Below, in pieces: positions 43,892 through 52,670 of a DNA stretch of 64,000 nt (position 1 is the first letter of the stretch; each line of letters starts with the position of its first letter). A program made the translations under genes and the position numbers. The stretch covers positions 1-64,000 of the forward strand of contig CAWADH010000003.1 of NCBI GenBank assembly GCA_963780795.1, written 5' to 3'. Below the pieces are notes generated by a model that was given only the letters and a program-made list of their open reading frames with translations, was not told the origin of the DNA and did no database searches. Source of the DNA: DATJGR01 sp963780795 (lineage in GTDB: Bacteria; Pseudomonadota; Gammaproteobacteria; Pseudomonadales; Azotimanducaceae).

Positions 43892-44305
43892 CTACTGCGC
43901 CGCCTCGCAGTCGCCCGTGCGATGGCCGGAGAGATTGATCGTCATGTTGCCTTCCGGCGAGCCTTGCGGCGATGCGAACTCGATCGCGCCGGTGAACGCA
44001 TCGCCTTGCCGTGTGATCTCTCCGTGACCGGTCATCGGCGGGTTCTCGCACTTCTCCGTCCACGTTGCCGTCGCACCGTCGAGGTTGAAGTCCGACCGCG
44101 TGCAATGGCTGTTGGCGCTGCCGGGCGGCTGCGCCCACGTCTTCGGCATGCAGACGTTCGACACGCGGGCGGGCATTGCGTTCGGCATGCCTTCCATCGA
44201 CATGGTCGAACCTACCTGCCACTGATCGCCGGTTGCCGCTGCAATCGGCATCGACACGGCCGATATCGCTGTTACCACAGCCAATCCATACATCCGCTTT
44301 ATCAA
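43892..44305 (-). CDS. DUF3617-like exported protein
   Basis: 137 residues. I start it at TTG 44305 because GGGAGGG lies five bases upstream and the resulting N-terminus (IKRMYGLAVVTAISAVSMPIAAA) is a good signal peptide; ATG 44293 is the alternative. The mature part has cysteines and strands of the DUF3617 type (VSNVCMPKTWAQPPG, GATATWTEKCENPPMTGHGE). Function unknown, small periplasmic. Upstream of the 2OG oxygenase. Confidence 0.75.
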   Translation of the reverse strand: MIKRMYGLAVVTAISAVSMPIAAATGDQWQVGSTMSMEGMPNAMPARVSNVCMPKTWAQPPGSANSHCTRSDFNLDGATATWTEKCENPPMTGHGEITRQGDAFTGAIEFASPQGSPEGNMTINLSGHRTGDCEAAQ

Positions 44306-44419
44306 CGTCGCCCTCCCGTTTGATTCGCGGAGTCGAGAGTACACCCGCTGGGATTACCTCAGCGCGCCGAGTCGATATGATCGCGTCGCATGCCAGCTCG
44401 AGAAGCGAAGGAGATTTTC

Positions 44420-45181
44420 ATGATCGACGTTTATTACTGGCCCACCCCGAACGGCTGGAAGGTCACCATCATGCTCGAGGAGTGCGGCCTCGAGTACCGC
44501 ACCATTCCCGTCGACATCGGCGGCGGCGACCAGTTCAAGGCCGATTTTCTGCGCATCAGTCCGAACAACCGCATGCCCGCAATCGTCGATCATGCGCCGC
44601 TCGGCGACGGCAAGCCGATTTCCATCTTCGAGTCTGGTGCGATCCTCGAATATCTCGCCGACAAGAGCGGCAAGTTCCTGCCGAAAGCGCCAGCCGAGCG
44701 CTATAGCGTATTGCAGTGGGTGCATTGGCAGATGGCAAACCTCGGCCCGATGATGGGCAACGCCAATCACTTCAAGAACTACGCGAAGAACATCACCGAC
44801 GACCCGAAGCAGCTCGAATACGGCACCAAACGCTTCGTCGGTGAAGTCGATCGTCTCTGCGGCGTCATGGACGCGCAGCTCGGCGCGAACCGGTTTCTCG
44901 CCGGCGCCGATTACAGCATCGCCGACATCATCACGTGGCCATGGGCGATGCTGCTCAGCCGAATGCTCGATGAGCAGGTCTGGGAGAAGTACCCGAACCT
45001 CAAGCGCTGGGTCGACGAAGTGGGCGCGCGTCCCGCGGTGGCGAAAGGCTGGACCGTGAATCGCGAATGGGGCCAGAAGAAGCTGACCGACGCAGAAGAG
45101 AAAGCCCGCCGCGAGCTGCTGTTCAACCAGACCAACGAGAAGGTGCGTGCCGCGCGCGAAGCGGCGGCCAGAGGCCGGTAG
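44420..45181 (+). CDS. Glutathione S-transferase, YfcG/YghU-type
   Basis: 253 residues. The thioredoxin-like N-terminal domain begins YYWPTPNGWKVTIMLEE, with NNRMPAIVDH and IFESGAILEYLADKSG (E-S motif) binding glutathione. The all-helical C-terminal domain includes YSIADIITWPW. YfcG-like enzymes act as disulfide-bond reductases. AAGGAG is six bases before the ATG at 44420; the upstream in-frame ATG has no such signal. Divergent from the DUF3617/oxygenase pair. Confidence 0.9.
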   Translation: MIDVYYWPTPNGWKVTIMLEECGLEYRTIPVDIGGGDQFKADFLRISPNNRMPAIVDHAPLGDGKPISIFESGAILEYLADKSGKFLPKAPAERYSVLQWVHWQMANLGPMMGNANHFKNYAKNITDDPKQLEYGTKRFVGEVDRLCGVMDAQLGANRFLAGADYSIADIITWPWAMLLSRMLDEQVWEKYPNLKRWVDEVGARPAVAKGWTVNREWGQKKLTDAEEKARRELLFNQTNEKVRAAREAAARGR

Positions 45182-45207
45182 ACCGCATCACATTCCGTCT
45201 AAGCCAC

Positions 45208-45237
45208 TTGGACCATTGGTATTCGATCGGATACCAT
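45208..45237 (+). promoter_or_regulatory. Probable promoter with palindromic self-operator for the TA-like pair
   Basis: TTGGAC and TACCAT, 18 bases apart, are plausible -35/-10 elements. Between and over them lies the 20-base inverted repeat described separately. The -10 element ends about six bases before the ATG at 45244, so the transcript would be leaderless or nearly so; no ribosome site is seen. Confidence 0.5.
45217..45236. repeat. Near-perfect 20-bp palindrome, operator
   Basis: TGGTAT at 45217-45222 and ATACCA at 45231-45236 flank CGATCG; 18 of 20 positions are palindromic. It lies immediately upstream of an HTH gene, as for autoregulated antitoxins. Confidence 0.75.
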
Positions 45238-45243
45238 GCGGCA

Positions 45244-45585
45244 ATGGACTCCAACACGCCCCACTACACCGCACGGATCGCGGCGACGCTGCGCGCCGCG
45301 CGTATCGAGGCGCACAGCTCGTTACGCGAGGTTGCCGCTCGCGCCGGAACGTCGCACGCCACGTTGCTCGCTTACGAGCAGGGCAAGAAGGCGCCGTCCG
45401 TTGCGACGTTTCTGCGGCTGCTCGACGCGTGCGGTTTCGCGGTCGACTTCCGGAGATCGCGCCGCATCCGCACGAGCGACGGTATCGATCGGGGCAAAGA
45501 GCTGGAAGCGGTGCTGGAACTCGCTGCGCAATTCCCCGCCCGCCATTCGAAGAAACTGACGTTCCCGCGGTTCCCGCGCGCATGA
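45244..45585 (+). CDS. HTH (Xre/Cro-like) protein, candidate antitoxin
   Basis: 113 residues with a helix-turn-helix of the Xre type: LREVAARAGTSHATLLAYEQGKKAPSVATFLRLLDACG (about residues 27-64). The stop overlaps the nucleotidyltransferase start (ATGA). A palindromic operator overlaps its promoter, so it probably represses its own transcription. In type II/IV systems an HTH protein paired with an AbiEii-type nucleotidyltransferase is the antitoxin. A simple regulator is the other possibility. Confidence 0.84.
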   Translation: MDSNTPHYTARIAATLRAARIEAHSSLREVAARAGTSHATLLAYEQGKKAPSVATFLRLLDACGFAVDFRRSRRIRTSDGIDRGKELEAVLELAAQFPARHSKKLTFPRFPRA

Positions 45586-46121
45586 GCGGACTGCCGGCCA
45601 AGATCGTCGCCTTGCACAAGGCGCTCGAACGCGCGCGATTACCGCACGCGTTCGGCGGCGCGCTGGCGCTCGCCTGGTGCACGCAACGCGCGCGCGGCAC
45701 CATCGACATCGACGTCAACGTCTTCGTCAGCCCCGAGCACGGCGAGACGGTATTCGATTGCCTGCCGCAAGGCGTGGCGCACAGCGCGAAGGATCTGGCC
45801 GTGCTCCAACGCGACGGCCAGATTCGCCTGTGGTGGGAACAGACGCCGATCGACCTGTTCCTCAATACGACCCGCTTCCACGACCAAGCGGCACAACGCA
45901 CTCGGTGGGAGACGTTTTCGAATCGGCAGGTTCCCTTTCTTGCCTGCGAAGACATCGCGGTGTTCAAAGCGTTCTTCAATCGAACCAAGGACTGGGCCGA
46001 CATCGAAGAGATGCACGCCGCAGGCACGTTGGACTTCTCGATGGTGATCGGCGTTCTGGCCGAATATCTCGGCGCTTCCGACGAGCGCATCGAGCGTCTG
46101 AAAACCATCGCGCGCGGTTGA
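45582..46121 (+). CDS. AbiEii-like nucleotidyltransferase, candidate toxin
   Basis: 179 residues of the nucleotidyltransferase (AbiEii/MNT) fold. Gly25-Gly26 and Asp42-x-Asp44 (FGGALALAW, GTIDIDVNVF) make the metal-nucleotide site, and the AbiEii-type C-terminal motif FKAFFNRTKDWADIEEM (Lys, Arg, Lys-Asp-x-x-Asp) is present. It is coupled to the HTH gene by ATGA. AbiEii/MenA-type toxins transfer nucleotides to tRNA or proteins; whether this one is toxic is inferred from gene order and fold. Confidence 0.82.
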   Translation: MSGLPAKIVALHKALERARLPHAFGGALALAWCTQRARGTIDIDVNVFVSPEHGETVFDCLPQGVAHSAKDLAVLQRDGQIRLWWEQTPIDLFLNTTRFHDQAAQRTRWETFSNRQVPFLACEDIAVFKAFFNRTKDWADIEEMHAAGTLDFSMVIGVLAEYLGASDERIERLKTIARG

Positions 46122-46211
46122 CCAACCGCAGCACTCGGGCGCGCGCTGCTGGTCTCGCTTCTGCACATCGGATATAACACCGCCAGTCTCGTGACCGACG
46201 GAAGATACGAC

Positions 46212-46643
46212 ATGGCGTGGTGGACCTGGATCGTCATCGGCGGATTGCTGCTCGGTGCCGAACTGTTCTTCATCGAGGCCGAGTTCTACCTCGTGTTCAT
46301 CGGCGTGGCGGCGATTCTGTCGGGATTGCTCGCGCTCAACGCACCGGATCTGCCGCTGTGGACGGAGTGGATCGTGTTCGCGGTGCTGTCGATCGTCTCG
46401 ATGGTGCTGTTCCGCCGTCGCGTCTACGCGGCGCTGCGTGCGCAGGTGGTGGATCGCAAGGACGATCTCGTCGACGAACGCATCCGACTCGCCGAAGACC
46501 TCGCACCTAACGCGGAGTGCCGCGTGGCACATCGCGGCACGACGTGGACAGCGCGCAACGTCGGTGCCACTTCCATCGCTTCGGGTGCGATGGCGCGCGT
46601 GGTGGGAGTCGAGGGAATTACGCTGCGCATACAAGCCGAATAG
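46212..46643 (+). CDS. NfeD-family protein (membrane + OB-fold)
   Basis: 143 residues. Two or three membrane segments (WWTWIVIGGLLLGAELFF, LVFIGVAAILSGLLAL, WIVFAVLSIVSMVLF) precede a C-terminal OB-fold (GRVAHRGTTWTARN, ASGAMARVVGVEGITLRIQ). NfeD proteins pair with SPFH/stomatin proteins and are encoded next to them; the SPFH gene follows after 10 bases. Role: membrane microdomain or protease regulation. Confidence 0.92.
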   Translation: MAWWTWIVIGGLLLGAELFFIEAEFYLVFIGVAAILSGLLALNAPDLPLWTEWIVFAVLSIVSMVLFRRRVYAALRAQVVDRKDDLVDERIRLAEDLAPNAECRVAHRGTTWTARNVGATSIASGAMARVVGVEGITLRIQAE

Positions 46644-46653
46644 GAGAACCGGA

Positions 46654-47592
46654 GTGGGATCTGTAGGTGTAGTGGCGTTGATGGTCGCGGTGGTGGCGGT
46701 GATCCTGATCGCGAAAACTGCAACGGTGGTACCGCAGCAGAGTGCGTTCGTGGTCGAGTATCTCGGCAAATACAGCCGCACGCTGCAGGCCGGTTTCCAC
46801 ATCCTGATCCCGTTCGTGGAGACGATCGCGTACAAGCACAGCCTGAAGGAAGACGCGATCGATATTCCGGAACAGACCTGCATTACGCGCGACAACGTGC
46901 AGGTCGGCGTGGACGGCGTGCTGTATCTGCGTGTGCTCGACGCGCAACGCACGTCGTACGGCATCGCCGATCACATCTTCGCAATCACGCAGCTCGCGCA
47001 AACGACGCTGCGCAGCGAAATCGGCAAGATCGACCTCGACCGCACGTTCGAAGAGCGCGGCGCGATCAACGCGAACATCGTGCTCGAACTCGACAAAGCG
47101 ACCGAACCGTGGGGCGTGAAGGTGCTGCGCTACGAGATCAAGAACATCAACCCGCCGCACGACGTGTTGAGCGCGATGGAGAAGCAGATGCGCGCCGAAC
47201 GGGAAAAGCGCGCCGTGGTGCTCACGTCGGAAGGCGAACGCGACGCGAAGATCAACGAAGCGGAGGGCGACAAGCAGCGCGTGATCAAAGCATCCGAAGC
47301 CTCGAAGCAGCAACAGATCAACGAAGCACAAGGTCAGGCCGAGGCGATTCTCGCGGTGGCCACGGCGACCGCCGAAGGACTGCGTCAGGTGGCGGCCGCG
47401 CTGCGCTCCGAGGGCGGACACGAAGCGATGCAGCTGCGCGTGGCGGAATCGTATCTCGGAGAATTCGGCAAGCTCGCGAAAGCGAGCACCACGTTGGTGG
47501 TACCGGCGAATCTCACGGATCTCGCGTCGATGATTTCGGTAGCAACGACGGTAATGCGGCAGCCCGGCGTCGGCCCCACATCGGCTGGATGA
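46654..47592 (+). CDS. SPFH/Band 7 (stomatin-like, QmcA-type) protein
   Basis: 312 residues. GTG start with TAGGAGA upstream. One N-terminal membrane helix (VVALMVAVVAVILIA), then the SPFH domain (VVPQQSAFVVEYLGKYSRTL to IKNINPPHDVLSAMEKQMRAE) and an alanine/glutamate-rich flotillin-type coiled coil (EGERDAKINEAEGDKQRVIKASEASK). It would oligomerise at the inner membrane with the NfeD partner encoded just upstream and organise protease or membrane domains. Confidence 0.93.
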   Translation: MGSVGVVALMVAVVAVILIAKTATVVPQQSAFVVEYLGKYSRTLQAGFHILIPFVETIAYKHSLKEDAIDIPEQTCITRDNVQVGVDGVLYLRVLDAQRTSYGIADHIFAITQLAQTTLRSEIGKIDLDRTFEERGAINANIVLELDKATEPWGVKVLRYEIKNINPPHDVLSAMEKQMRAEREKRAVVLTSEGERDAKINEAEGDKQRVIKASEASKQQQINEAQGQAEAILAVATATAEGLRQVAAALRSEGGHEAMQLRVAESYLGEFGKLAKASTTLVVPANLTDLASMISVATTVMRQPGVGPTSAG

Positions 47593-47607
47593 CCCGAGAC
47601 AAAGCGC

Positions 47608-48306
47608 ATGGCGAAAGACGCAAAGGAGTATCGGCAGCAGAGCTTCACTCGCCCGCCGGGAGCCACCGAGATCCTGCTGATACGACACGGCGAGTCACGC
47701 GCTGCAACGGCCGAGTCCCCCTTTCCTCTGGTCGACGGACAAGGCGATCCGGAGCTGCATCCCAACGGACGCGAACAGGCGCGGCGCGTGGCACTGCGTT
47801 TGCGTCACGAGAACATCGGTGCGGTGTATGTGACCAACCTCCGGCGCACGACCGAGACCGCCGAGCCGTTGTGCAAGGAACTCGGCCTCACGCCGATCGT
47901 CGAACCCGATTTACGAGAAGTGCATCTCGGCGAATGGGAAGGTGGTCTGCTGCGCATCCGCGCGCATCAGAGTGACCCCATCTACCAGCGGATGATCGCG
48001 GAGCAGCGCTGGGACGTGATTCCCGGCGCCGAGTCGTGGCAACAACTGCACGACCGCATCATGCCTGCCCTGAGGCGGATCGCAGCGAAACATCCCAACG
48101 AACTCGTTGCGGCGGTGGTGCACGGCGGCGTCATCGCGCACATCATTGCGCACGCGTCCGCCGCACGGCCGTTCGCGTTCACCGGGGCCGACAACGGTTC
48201 CATCAGCCACATCGTGATGGTCGAAGACCACATCGTCGTGCGCCGGTTCAACGAAGCCGCGCACCTCGCCACGGGCATCACCATTGCGCCGTCGCAGTTG
48301 ACCTGA
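47608..48306 (+). CDS. Histidine phosphatase-superfamily protein
   Basis: 232 residues. Catalytic RHG is in LLIRHGESRAAT, the second Arg in YVTNLRRTTETA, Glu in DLREVHLGEWEGG and the second His in AAVVHGGVIAH. Phosphoglycerate-mutase-like phosphatases act on sugar phosphates or alpha-ribazole phosphate. It follows the SPFH gene after 15 bases and converges with the hydrolase (2-base gap). Confidence 0.9.
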   Translation: MAKDAKEYRQQSFTRPPGATEILLIRHGESRAATAESPFPLVDGQGDPELHPNGREQARRVALRLRHENIGAVYVTNLRRTTETAEPLCKELGLTPIVEPDLREVHLGEWEGGLLRIRAHQSDPIYQRMIAEQRWDVIPGAESWQQLHDRIMPALRRIAAKHPNELVAAVVHGGVIAHIIAHASAARPFAFTGADNGSISHIVMVEDHIVVRRFNEAAHLATGITIAPSQLT

Positions 48307-48308
48307 GG

Positions 48309-49289
48309 TCAGACGGCAAACGGGCGCACGCGCTCGATCAGCACGGCATTGAACCTGGCCGGCTCCTCGAACGGCAGGAAGTGTCCGGATTCCTCGAACC
48401 AGACGAGCTCCTTATGGGGCGCGTCTATGTGTTCGAAGTAGTCGGCCGCGAGCGTCGCCACCACCTGCATGTCGAAGCGTCCGAGCAGGAAGAACACCGG
48501 AACGTCGAAGCGCCTGTTGTCGCGATCGAGCCTGAGCGGCGCCATTTGTGGCCACAGCGCATCGATCGAGAAACGCGTGCCGCGGATCAGACGAACGAAA
48601 TCGAACGGCGTCGCCTCCGGTGCGCTGATCGTCCACCAGATCAACTTCGCCAGCGACATGTGCTGGCCGAACGCACCGCCTACGGCCATCAGCCAGCGGC
48701 GTTGACGCATCAGCGCCGGAATCGGGAACGGCGGCGGACCCATCGCACGCAGATCGGACGCGGCCTTCCGATGACCGCGTGCTTCCGCCTCTACCAACGC
48801 AAATGCGTACGACTCGGCTTCGCTCTGCGCCATGTTGGAAATCTGCCCGATGCCGACGTACGCCGCCACCTTCGCCGGCGTTCGTGTGCTGTAGAGCGTG
48901 CCGAGCGCGCTGCCCCACGAATGCCCCATGATCACGACGCGCTGTTTGCCGAATCGCGCGAGCATCGCATCGACCAGTTCGTCGAGATCGGCCAGCAACC
49001 GCTCGATCGTCATCGACTTTGGCGGAATCGACTTCGATAACGAGCGACCGGCGCCGCGCTGGTCCCAGTAGACCACCGTGAACGCATCCTCGAGCTCGGA
49101 GTTCCAAATGCGATGCAGTGCGGTGGCCGATGCCCCCGGTCCGCCATGCAGCACGATCAACAACGGATTGGCGACGTTGCAACCGCGTACCATCACCCAT
49201 TGATCGATGCCGCCGATTCGCAGGTATTTCGCATCGGCAACCGCGTTCGCGAGCGGTGTGCCGTTAGCGTCTGTGAACAGCCGTGTCAT
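48309..49289 (-). CDS. Alpha/beta hydrolase, proline-iminopeptidase-like
   Basis: 326 residues. Oxyanion HGGPG in VLHGGPGASATA, WDQRGAGRS, nucleophile GHSWGS, and C-terminal Asp and His in LGRFDMQVV and ESGHFLPF. The pattern is that of peptidase family S33 (prolyl aminopeptidase), but many members cleave other small amides or esters. It is monocistronic; the DUF3761-like gene lies 56 bases upstream on the same strand. Confidence 0.88.
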   Translation of the reverse strand: MTRLFTDANGTPLANAVADAKYLRIGGIDQWVMVRGCNVANPLLIVLHGGPGASATALHRIWNSELEDAFTVVYWDQRGAGRSLSKSIPPKSMTIERLLADLDELVDAMLARFGKQRVVIMGHSWGSALGTLYSTRTPAKVAAYVGIGQISNMAQSEAESYAFALVEAEARGHRKAASDLRAMGPPPFPIPALMRQRRWLMAVGGAFGQHMSLAKLIWWTISAPEATPFDFVRLIRGTRFSIDALWPQMAPLRLDRDNRRFDVPVFFLLGRFDMQVVATLAADYFEHIDAPHKELVWFEESGHFLPFEEPARFNAVLIERVRPFAV

Positions 49290-49345
49290 GCGTTCATCAC
49301 CATGACGTCAACGACTCTCGCACACGGCCTTGCAGACGCGACGCC

Positions 49346-49684
49346 TCAGTCTTCTTCCGCCTCGTTCGGCCCTTCGGGCGGTTCGGTCGAGCCAGCCGAC
49401 GCGGCGGGTTTGGCTGCGTTCGTCTGCGGTTTCTCCGACGTCGTCGGCTTCATGCCACCGTGGTGACTGCAGGCGCCCTGGCCGGCCTCCGACTTCGTGC
49501 CATCGGTGCAACTCACCATCTTGTGCGGTGTCTTCACGCCGCCGTGGTGGCTGCACGCACCCTGTCCCGCCTCCGACTGAGTGCCGTCCTTACACGTCAC
49601 CATCTTCGGCGTTGCGGCTGAATCCGCGGCAAACACAGCCATAGAAAACATCAACCCGGCCAACATCAGCGCAAAACCCTTCAT
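49346..49684 (-). CDS. Exported DUF3761-like protein with duplicated Cys-His motif
   Basis: 112 residues. Signal peptide (GFALMLAGLMFSMAVFA), then two near-identical ~25-residue repeats, CKDGTQSEAGQGACSHHGG and CTDGTKSEAGQGACSHHGG, each with two Cys and two His. A Pro/Thr/acidic C-terminal tail follows. Repeat and Cys-His clusters could bind metal or pair into disulfides. Function unknown. GGGGAG-like ribosome site before the ATG. Confidence 0.82.
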   Translation of the reverse strand: MKGFALMLAGLMFSMAVFAADSAATPKMVTCKDGTQSEAGQGACSHHGGVKTPHKMVSCTDGTKSEAGQGACSHHGGMKPTTSEKPQTNAAKPAASAGSTEPPEGPNEAEED

Positions 49685-49775
49685 ACCACTCCCCTATTCT
49701 GACGGCCCAACTGACGAACAATTCCAACGGACGTACGACAGTGCGCGCGCGCAGAAGGTTTCAACAATCGCGTGC

Positions 49776-51038
49776 TCACGCGCGCTGTTCGCTCGCCAGG
49801 ATCGCGCGCTTCTGCTGGTCGTTGAACGCCAGCAGCTTGTGCATGTATGCGAAGCGGACGTGATCGCGGCCGGCGGCAGACATCTTGTCGAACCAGTCGT
49901 CCTCGCCGAGCATTTCGCCGAGCCGCGGCGCATTCCGATGCAGCATCTGCACGTCGGTCTTCTTCGGTTCGAGGCTGCGCAGAATCCCGCGGTTGAAATG
50001 CGCGTGCAGCGTCACGCGATCACCGGGCTCGGTGCGATCGCCCTGGTAATGCCAGACGCCATGCGTGAAATACACCACCGACCCTTTCGGCATCTCGATC
50101 GGCACCGCGCCGTCGACCGCTTCGCCCGGTCGCGGCGCGCGCCGCATGCGATGGCTGCCCGGCACGATCCACGTCGGGCCGGACGCGATGGTCCAGTCTT
50201 CCAACGCCCAAACGCCGACGCCGGTCATCGCGAACTCCGGATACGGCTCCGGTACGTGCGAATAATCGGTGTGCATCGGGATGACGCCGGGACCCGGCCC
50301 TTTCTTGATGCTGCTGAACGACGCAATCACCGCGCCGCGTCCGAGTGATGCATCGATCAGCGTCATCAGCGGCGGATTCTGTATCAGCTGCTCGAACTCA
50401 CGGCCGTGGTACAGCATCCAGTTCATCGAGAACGTCTGATGCGGCAGCAGCGCGCGCAATACCGCGCTGCGCACTTCGTCGGCGAATTCCGGCGAGATCG
50501 CGTGTTCGATCACGGCGTAGCCGTTCTCTTCGAGTTCGCGCACTTTGCCGAGCAGACCCTGCCGCGCCGCGCGATGCGCGAGGTCGGGATTTTCCACCGT
50601 GCGACGGCCCATGTGATCGTGCAGCAGCATGAACATCTCGCGCGGTTCGCCGTCGAGCACGCCGCGCATCCGGAGGGCGTCGCGGCCGTACATGGTCGCC
50701 ACTTCGCGGTTCATCGACTTCATTGCGCCCGGCGCCAGCACGCCGACGTACTGCGCGGCGGTGAGCCCCGCCTGATAGTCGCCTTCGACGACGAAGTCGG
50801 CGTGCTCGTCGAAGCCGCGCGACACCGTGATGTCGTTACCATCGAAGCGAACGTTCCATGCCGCAACGTCGCCGTCGAACTTCAGATGCGGCGGCGCATG
50901 AGTGAAGCGTTCGCTGAGCGAGAATGCGCGGCCTCCGAGTGTCTCCTTCCGCATCGCCACGTCGCGCTGCAGAAACTTCGTCGCCTGCTCCAGCCACGCG
51001 TCGGACAGAAACTCGCAATGATGCGGCAACGTGACCAT
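49776..51038 (-). CDS. Phytanoyl-CoA-dioxygenase-family (PhyH) protein with N-terminal SCP2-like domain
   Basis: 420 residues. Residues about 45-145 (APPHLKFDGDVAAWNVRF to DGEPREMFMLL) resemble an SCP2-type lipid-binding domain; 165-400 is the PhyH Fe(II)/2-oxoglutarate domain with His256, Asp258 (MHTDYSH) and His330 (HGVWHYQGD). GAGGAGG precedes the ATG. It should hydroxylate a lipid-like or small substrate. The SCP2-like assignment is tentative; the oxygenase domain is clear. Confidence 0.86.
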   Translation of the reverse strand: MVTLPHHCEFLSDAWLEQATKFLQRDVAMRKETLGGRAFSLSERFTHAPPHLKFDGDVAAWNVRFDGNDITVSRGFDEHADFVVEGDYQAGLTAAQYVGVLAPGAMKSMNREVATMYGRDALRMRGVLDGEPREMFMLLHDHMGRRTVENPDLAHRAARQGLLGKVRELEENGYAVIEHAISPEFADEVRSAVLRALLPHQTFSMNWMLYHGREFEQLIQNPPLMTLIDASLGRGAVIASFSSIKKGPGPGVIPMHTDYSHVPEPYPEFAMTGVGVWALEDWTIASGPTWIVPGSHRMRRAPRPGEAVDGAVPIEMPKGSVVYFTHGVWHYQGDRTEPGDRVTLHAHFNRGILRSLEPKKTDVQMLHRNAPRLGEMLGEDDWFDKMSAAGRDHVRFAYMHKLLAFNDQQKRAILASEQRA

Positions 51039-51069
51039 CGAGCCCTCCTCTTCAATTAGTTCCGAGCCG

Positions 51070-51915
51070 CTACGGCACCAGGGTTTCCTGCAGCGCGATG
51101 CCCGCCGCTTCGGCGCTGCAGTCGCGCACGCCCGCTGCACCTTTGGCGCGTACGGCTTCCAGTTCCTTGCGCGCGGCCTGCAGATCGGTTTCGAACGTCG
51201 GATCCGCGTGCAGCCGCGCGACCGTATAGGCACCAATGTATCGACCCTGCATCGTGTCGCTGCGCCAATGCACGTTGCACACCATACGGCTTGCCGCGTA
51301 AGCCCGGCCACGTGCAAGAATCGCGTCGGTCTCATCCGGCGAGATCTCTGCGAGCACCAGCGCCCATGCCATGCCGATGGCGCTGTGTCCCGACGGATAC
51401 GATCCGTCGGTGCGCAGATACGCTTCGTCACCCGGGCTGCACGTCGGCGCGTTGTTCACCAGAAAAGGCCGAGTGCGCTTGTACTGTTTCTTGGCAACAG
51501 ATGTGGCGCCGCCGGCGTCGGCCAGCGTTCGGCGCAGCAGCATGTAGAGGTGCGGCGTATCGGCCTCGGTGATATCGGCATTGAGCGCACAGGCAAACGT
51601 GTTCGCGGCGTGCGGGAAGGTCAGATCCGCGTCGGACATCGCGAGCGTCCACGCCGGCGTGTCGTGCAGTTCGAGACTCCTGCGGCTATAGGCCTCGTCC
51701 ACCGACATCTCGAGCGAGGCGGCCGCCGGCGGCGCCGGCGACAATAGAAGACTGTTGGGAAGCACCGCTGCCGGCAGATAGCCCGCCAGAAATCCGGGAT
51801 GGGCTTCCGGCACGCCGACCAGCGTGTTTTTGTGTGTGGCACAACCGCCGACGCCCAGCACGCATGCAAGCATCGACAACCCGGCGTAGAGTCGCACGCG
51901 ACGATCCGCGCTCAT
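51070..51915 (-). CDS. Class A non-specific acid phosphatase (PAP2), lipoprotein-like
   Basis: 281 residues. A lipobox-like LGVGGC follows the signal helix (LYAGLSMLACVL). The PAP2 triad is visible: KKQYKRTRPF, GSYPSGHSAIGMAW and SRMVCNVHWRSD. The enzyme hydrolyses phosphomonoesters in the periplasm. GGGAGGGG lies before the ATG. It follows its divergent neighbour at 51915/52031 and is upstream of the PhyH gene, with a 31-base gap; co-transcription is possible. Confidence 0.9.
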   Translation of the reverse strand: MSADRRVRLYAGLSMLACVLGVGGCATHKNTLVGVPEAHPGFLAGYLPAAVLPNSLLLSPAPPAAASLEMSVDEAYSRRSLELHDTPAWTLAMSDADLTFPHAANTFACALNADITEADTPHLYMLLRRTLADAGGATSVAKKQYKRTRPFLVNNAPTCSPGDEAYLRTDGSYPSGHSAIGMAWALVLAEISPDETDAILARGRAYAASRMVCNVHWRSDTMQGRYIGAYTVARLHADPTFETDLQAARKELEAVRAKGAAGVRDCSAEAAGIALQETLVP

Positions 51916-52030
51916 TCGATTTCCCCTCCCTGATGCAAGCGCACGACCTTAGCAGGGCGCACCAGCGGTCACAAACCGTCCGCTCGATCCGTCATAGTCC
52001 GAATCGCGGACATTCATTGTGGAGATTCCG

Positions 52031-52429
52031 ATGCTCGTACGTAGCCTGCTCGCGCTTTTCGGGTTGTTCCATCTGCTCGGCGGCCTCTACATGCTGATCG
52101 CACCTCACGAGTGGTACGCGAGTGTGCCGGGCGTAACCGCAACCGGTCCATTCAACCATCACTTCATCACCGACATCGGCTTCGCATTCGCCGCCAGCGG
52201 TGTCGGCATGATGATGGGTTTCCGCGCTGGGCGCGTGGCGGCGGCGTTCGCATTGGCCGGTGCAACGTGGCCTACGCTGCACGCGCTGTTTCATTTGTGG
52301 GGATGGATTTCGGGAGGGATTCCGGGAGATTCGAGCATCCTTCTGTCCGAAGCCTTCGGCGTCATGTTGATCAGCTTCGTCGGATTCGGTCTGGCGTGGC
52401 TGCAGATGCGGCGAGCGGGAGCGGATTGA
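52031..52429 (+). CDS. Small four-helix membrane protein
   Basis: 132 residues, four probable membrane helices (LVRSLLALFGLFHLLGGLYM, HHFITDIGFAFAASGVGMMM, VAAAFALAGATWPTLHALF, GVMLISFVGFGLAWLQM). Conserved-looking HHF-x-x-D and LHALFHLWGW His motifs suggest a DoxX/DUF-like family, which I cannot name. GGAG lies seven bases before ATG 52031. Confidence 0.75.
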   Translation: MLVRSLLALFGLFHLLGGLYMLIAPHEWYASVPGVTATGPFNHHFITDIGFAFAASGVGMMMGFRAGRVAAAFALAGATWPTLHALFHLWGWISGGIPGDSSILLSEAFGVMLISFVGFGLAWLQMRRAGAD

Positions 52430-52670
52430 AGCGGGCGTTCGATACATCGCCCAACGGACTTATGTAGGCGCGTTGGTTCTCGACAGGCTTAAAACACCCG
52501 ATCTTTTATCGGCGACAAACCCGTTCGCCGTTCTATGCAGAAACGCGCCGGAAAAAAGGATGATCTTTGAACCATTTCAGCGCGCCAACGCACTAATCGA
52601 ATAGCCGACGAGATTTCGTGATGCCCGCGGCGCGAGCTCGCACGTCTGAGCGTGGGAAGGTGGCGTTGCA

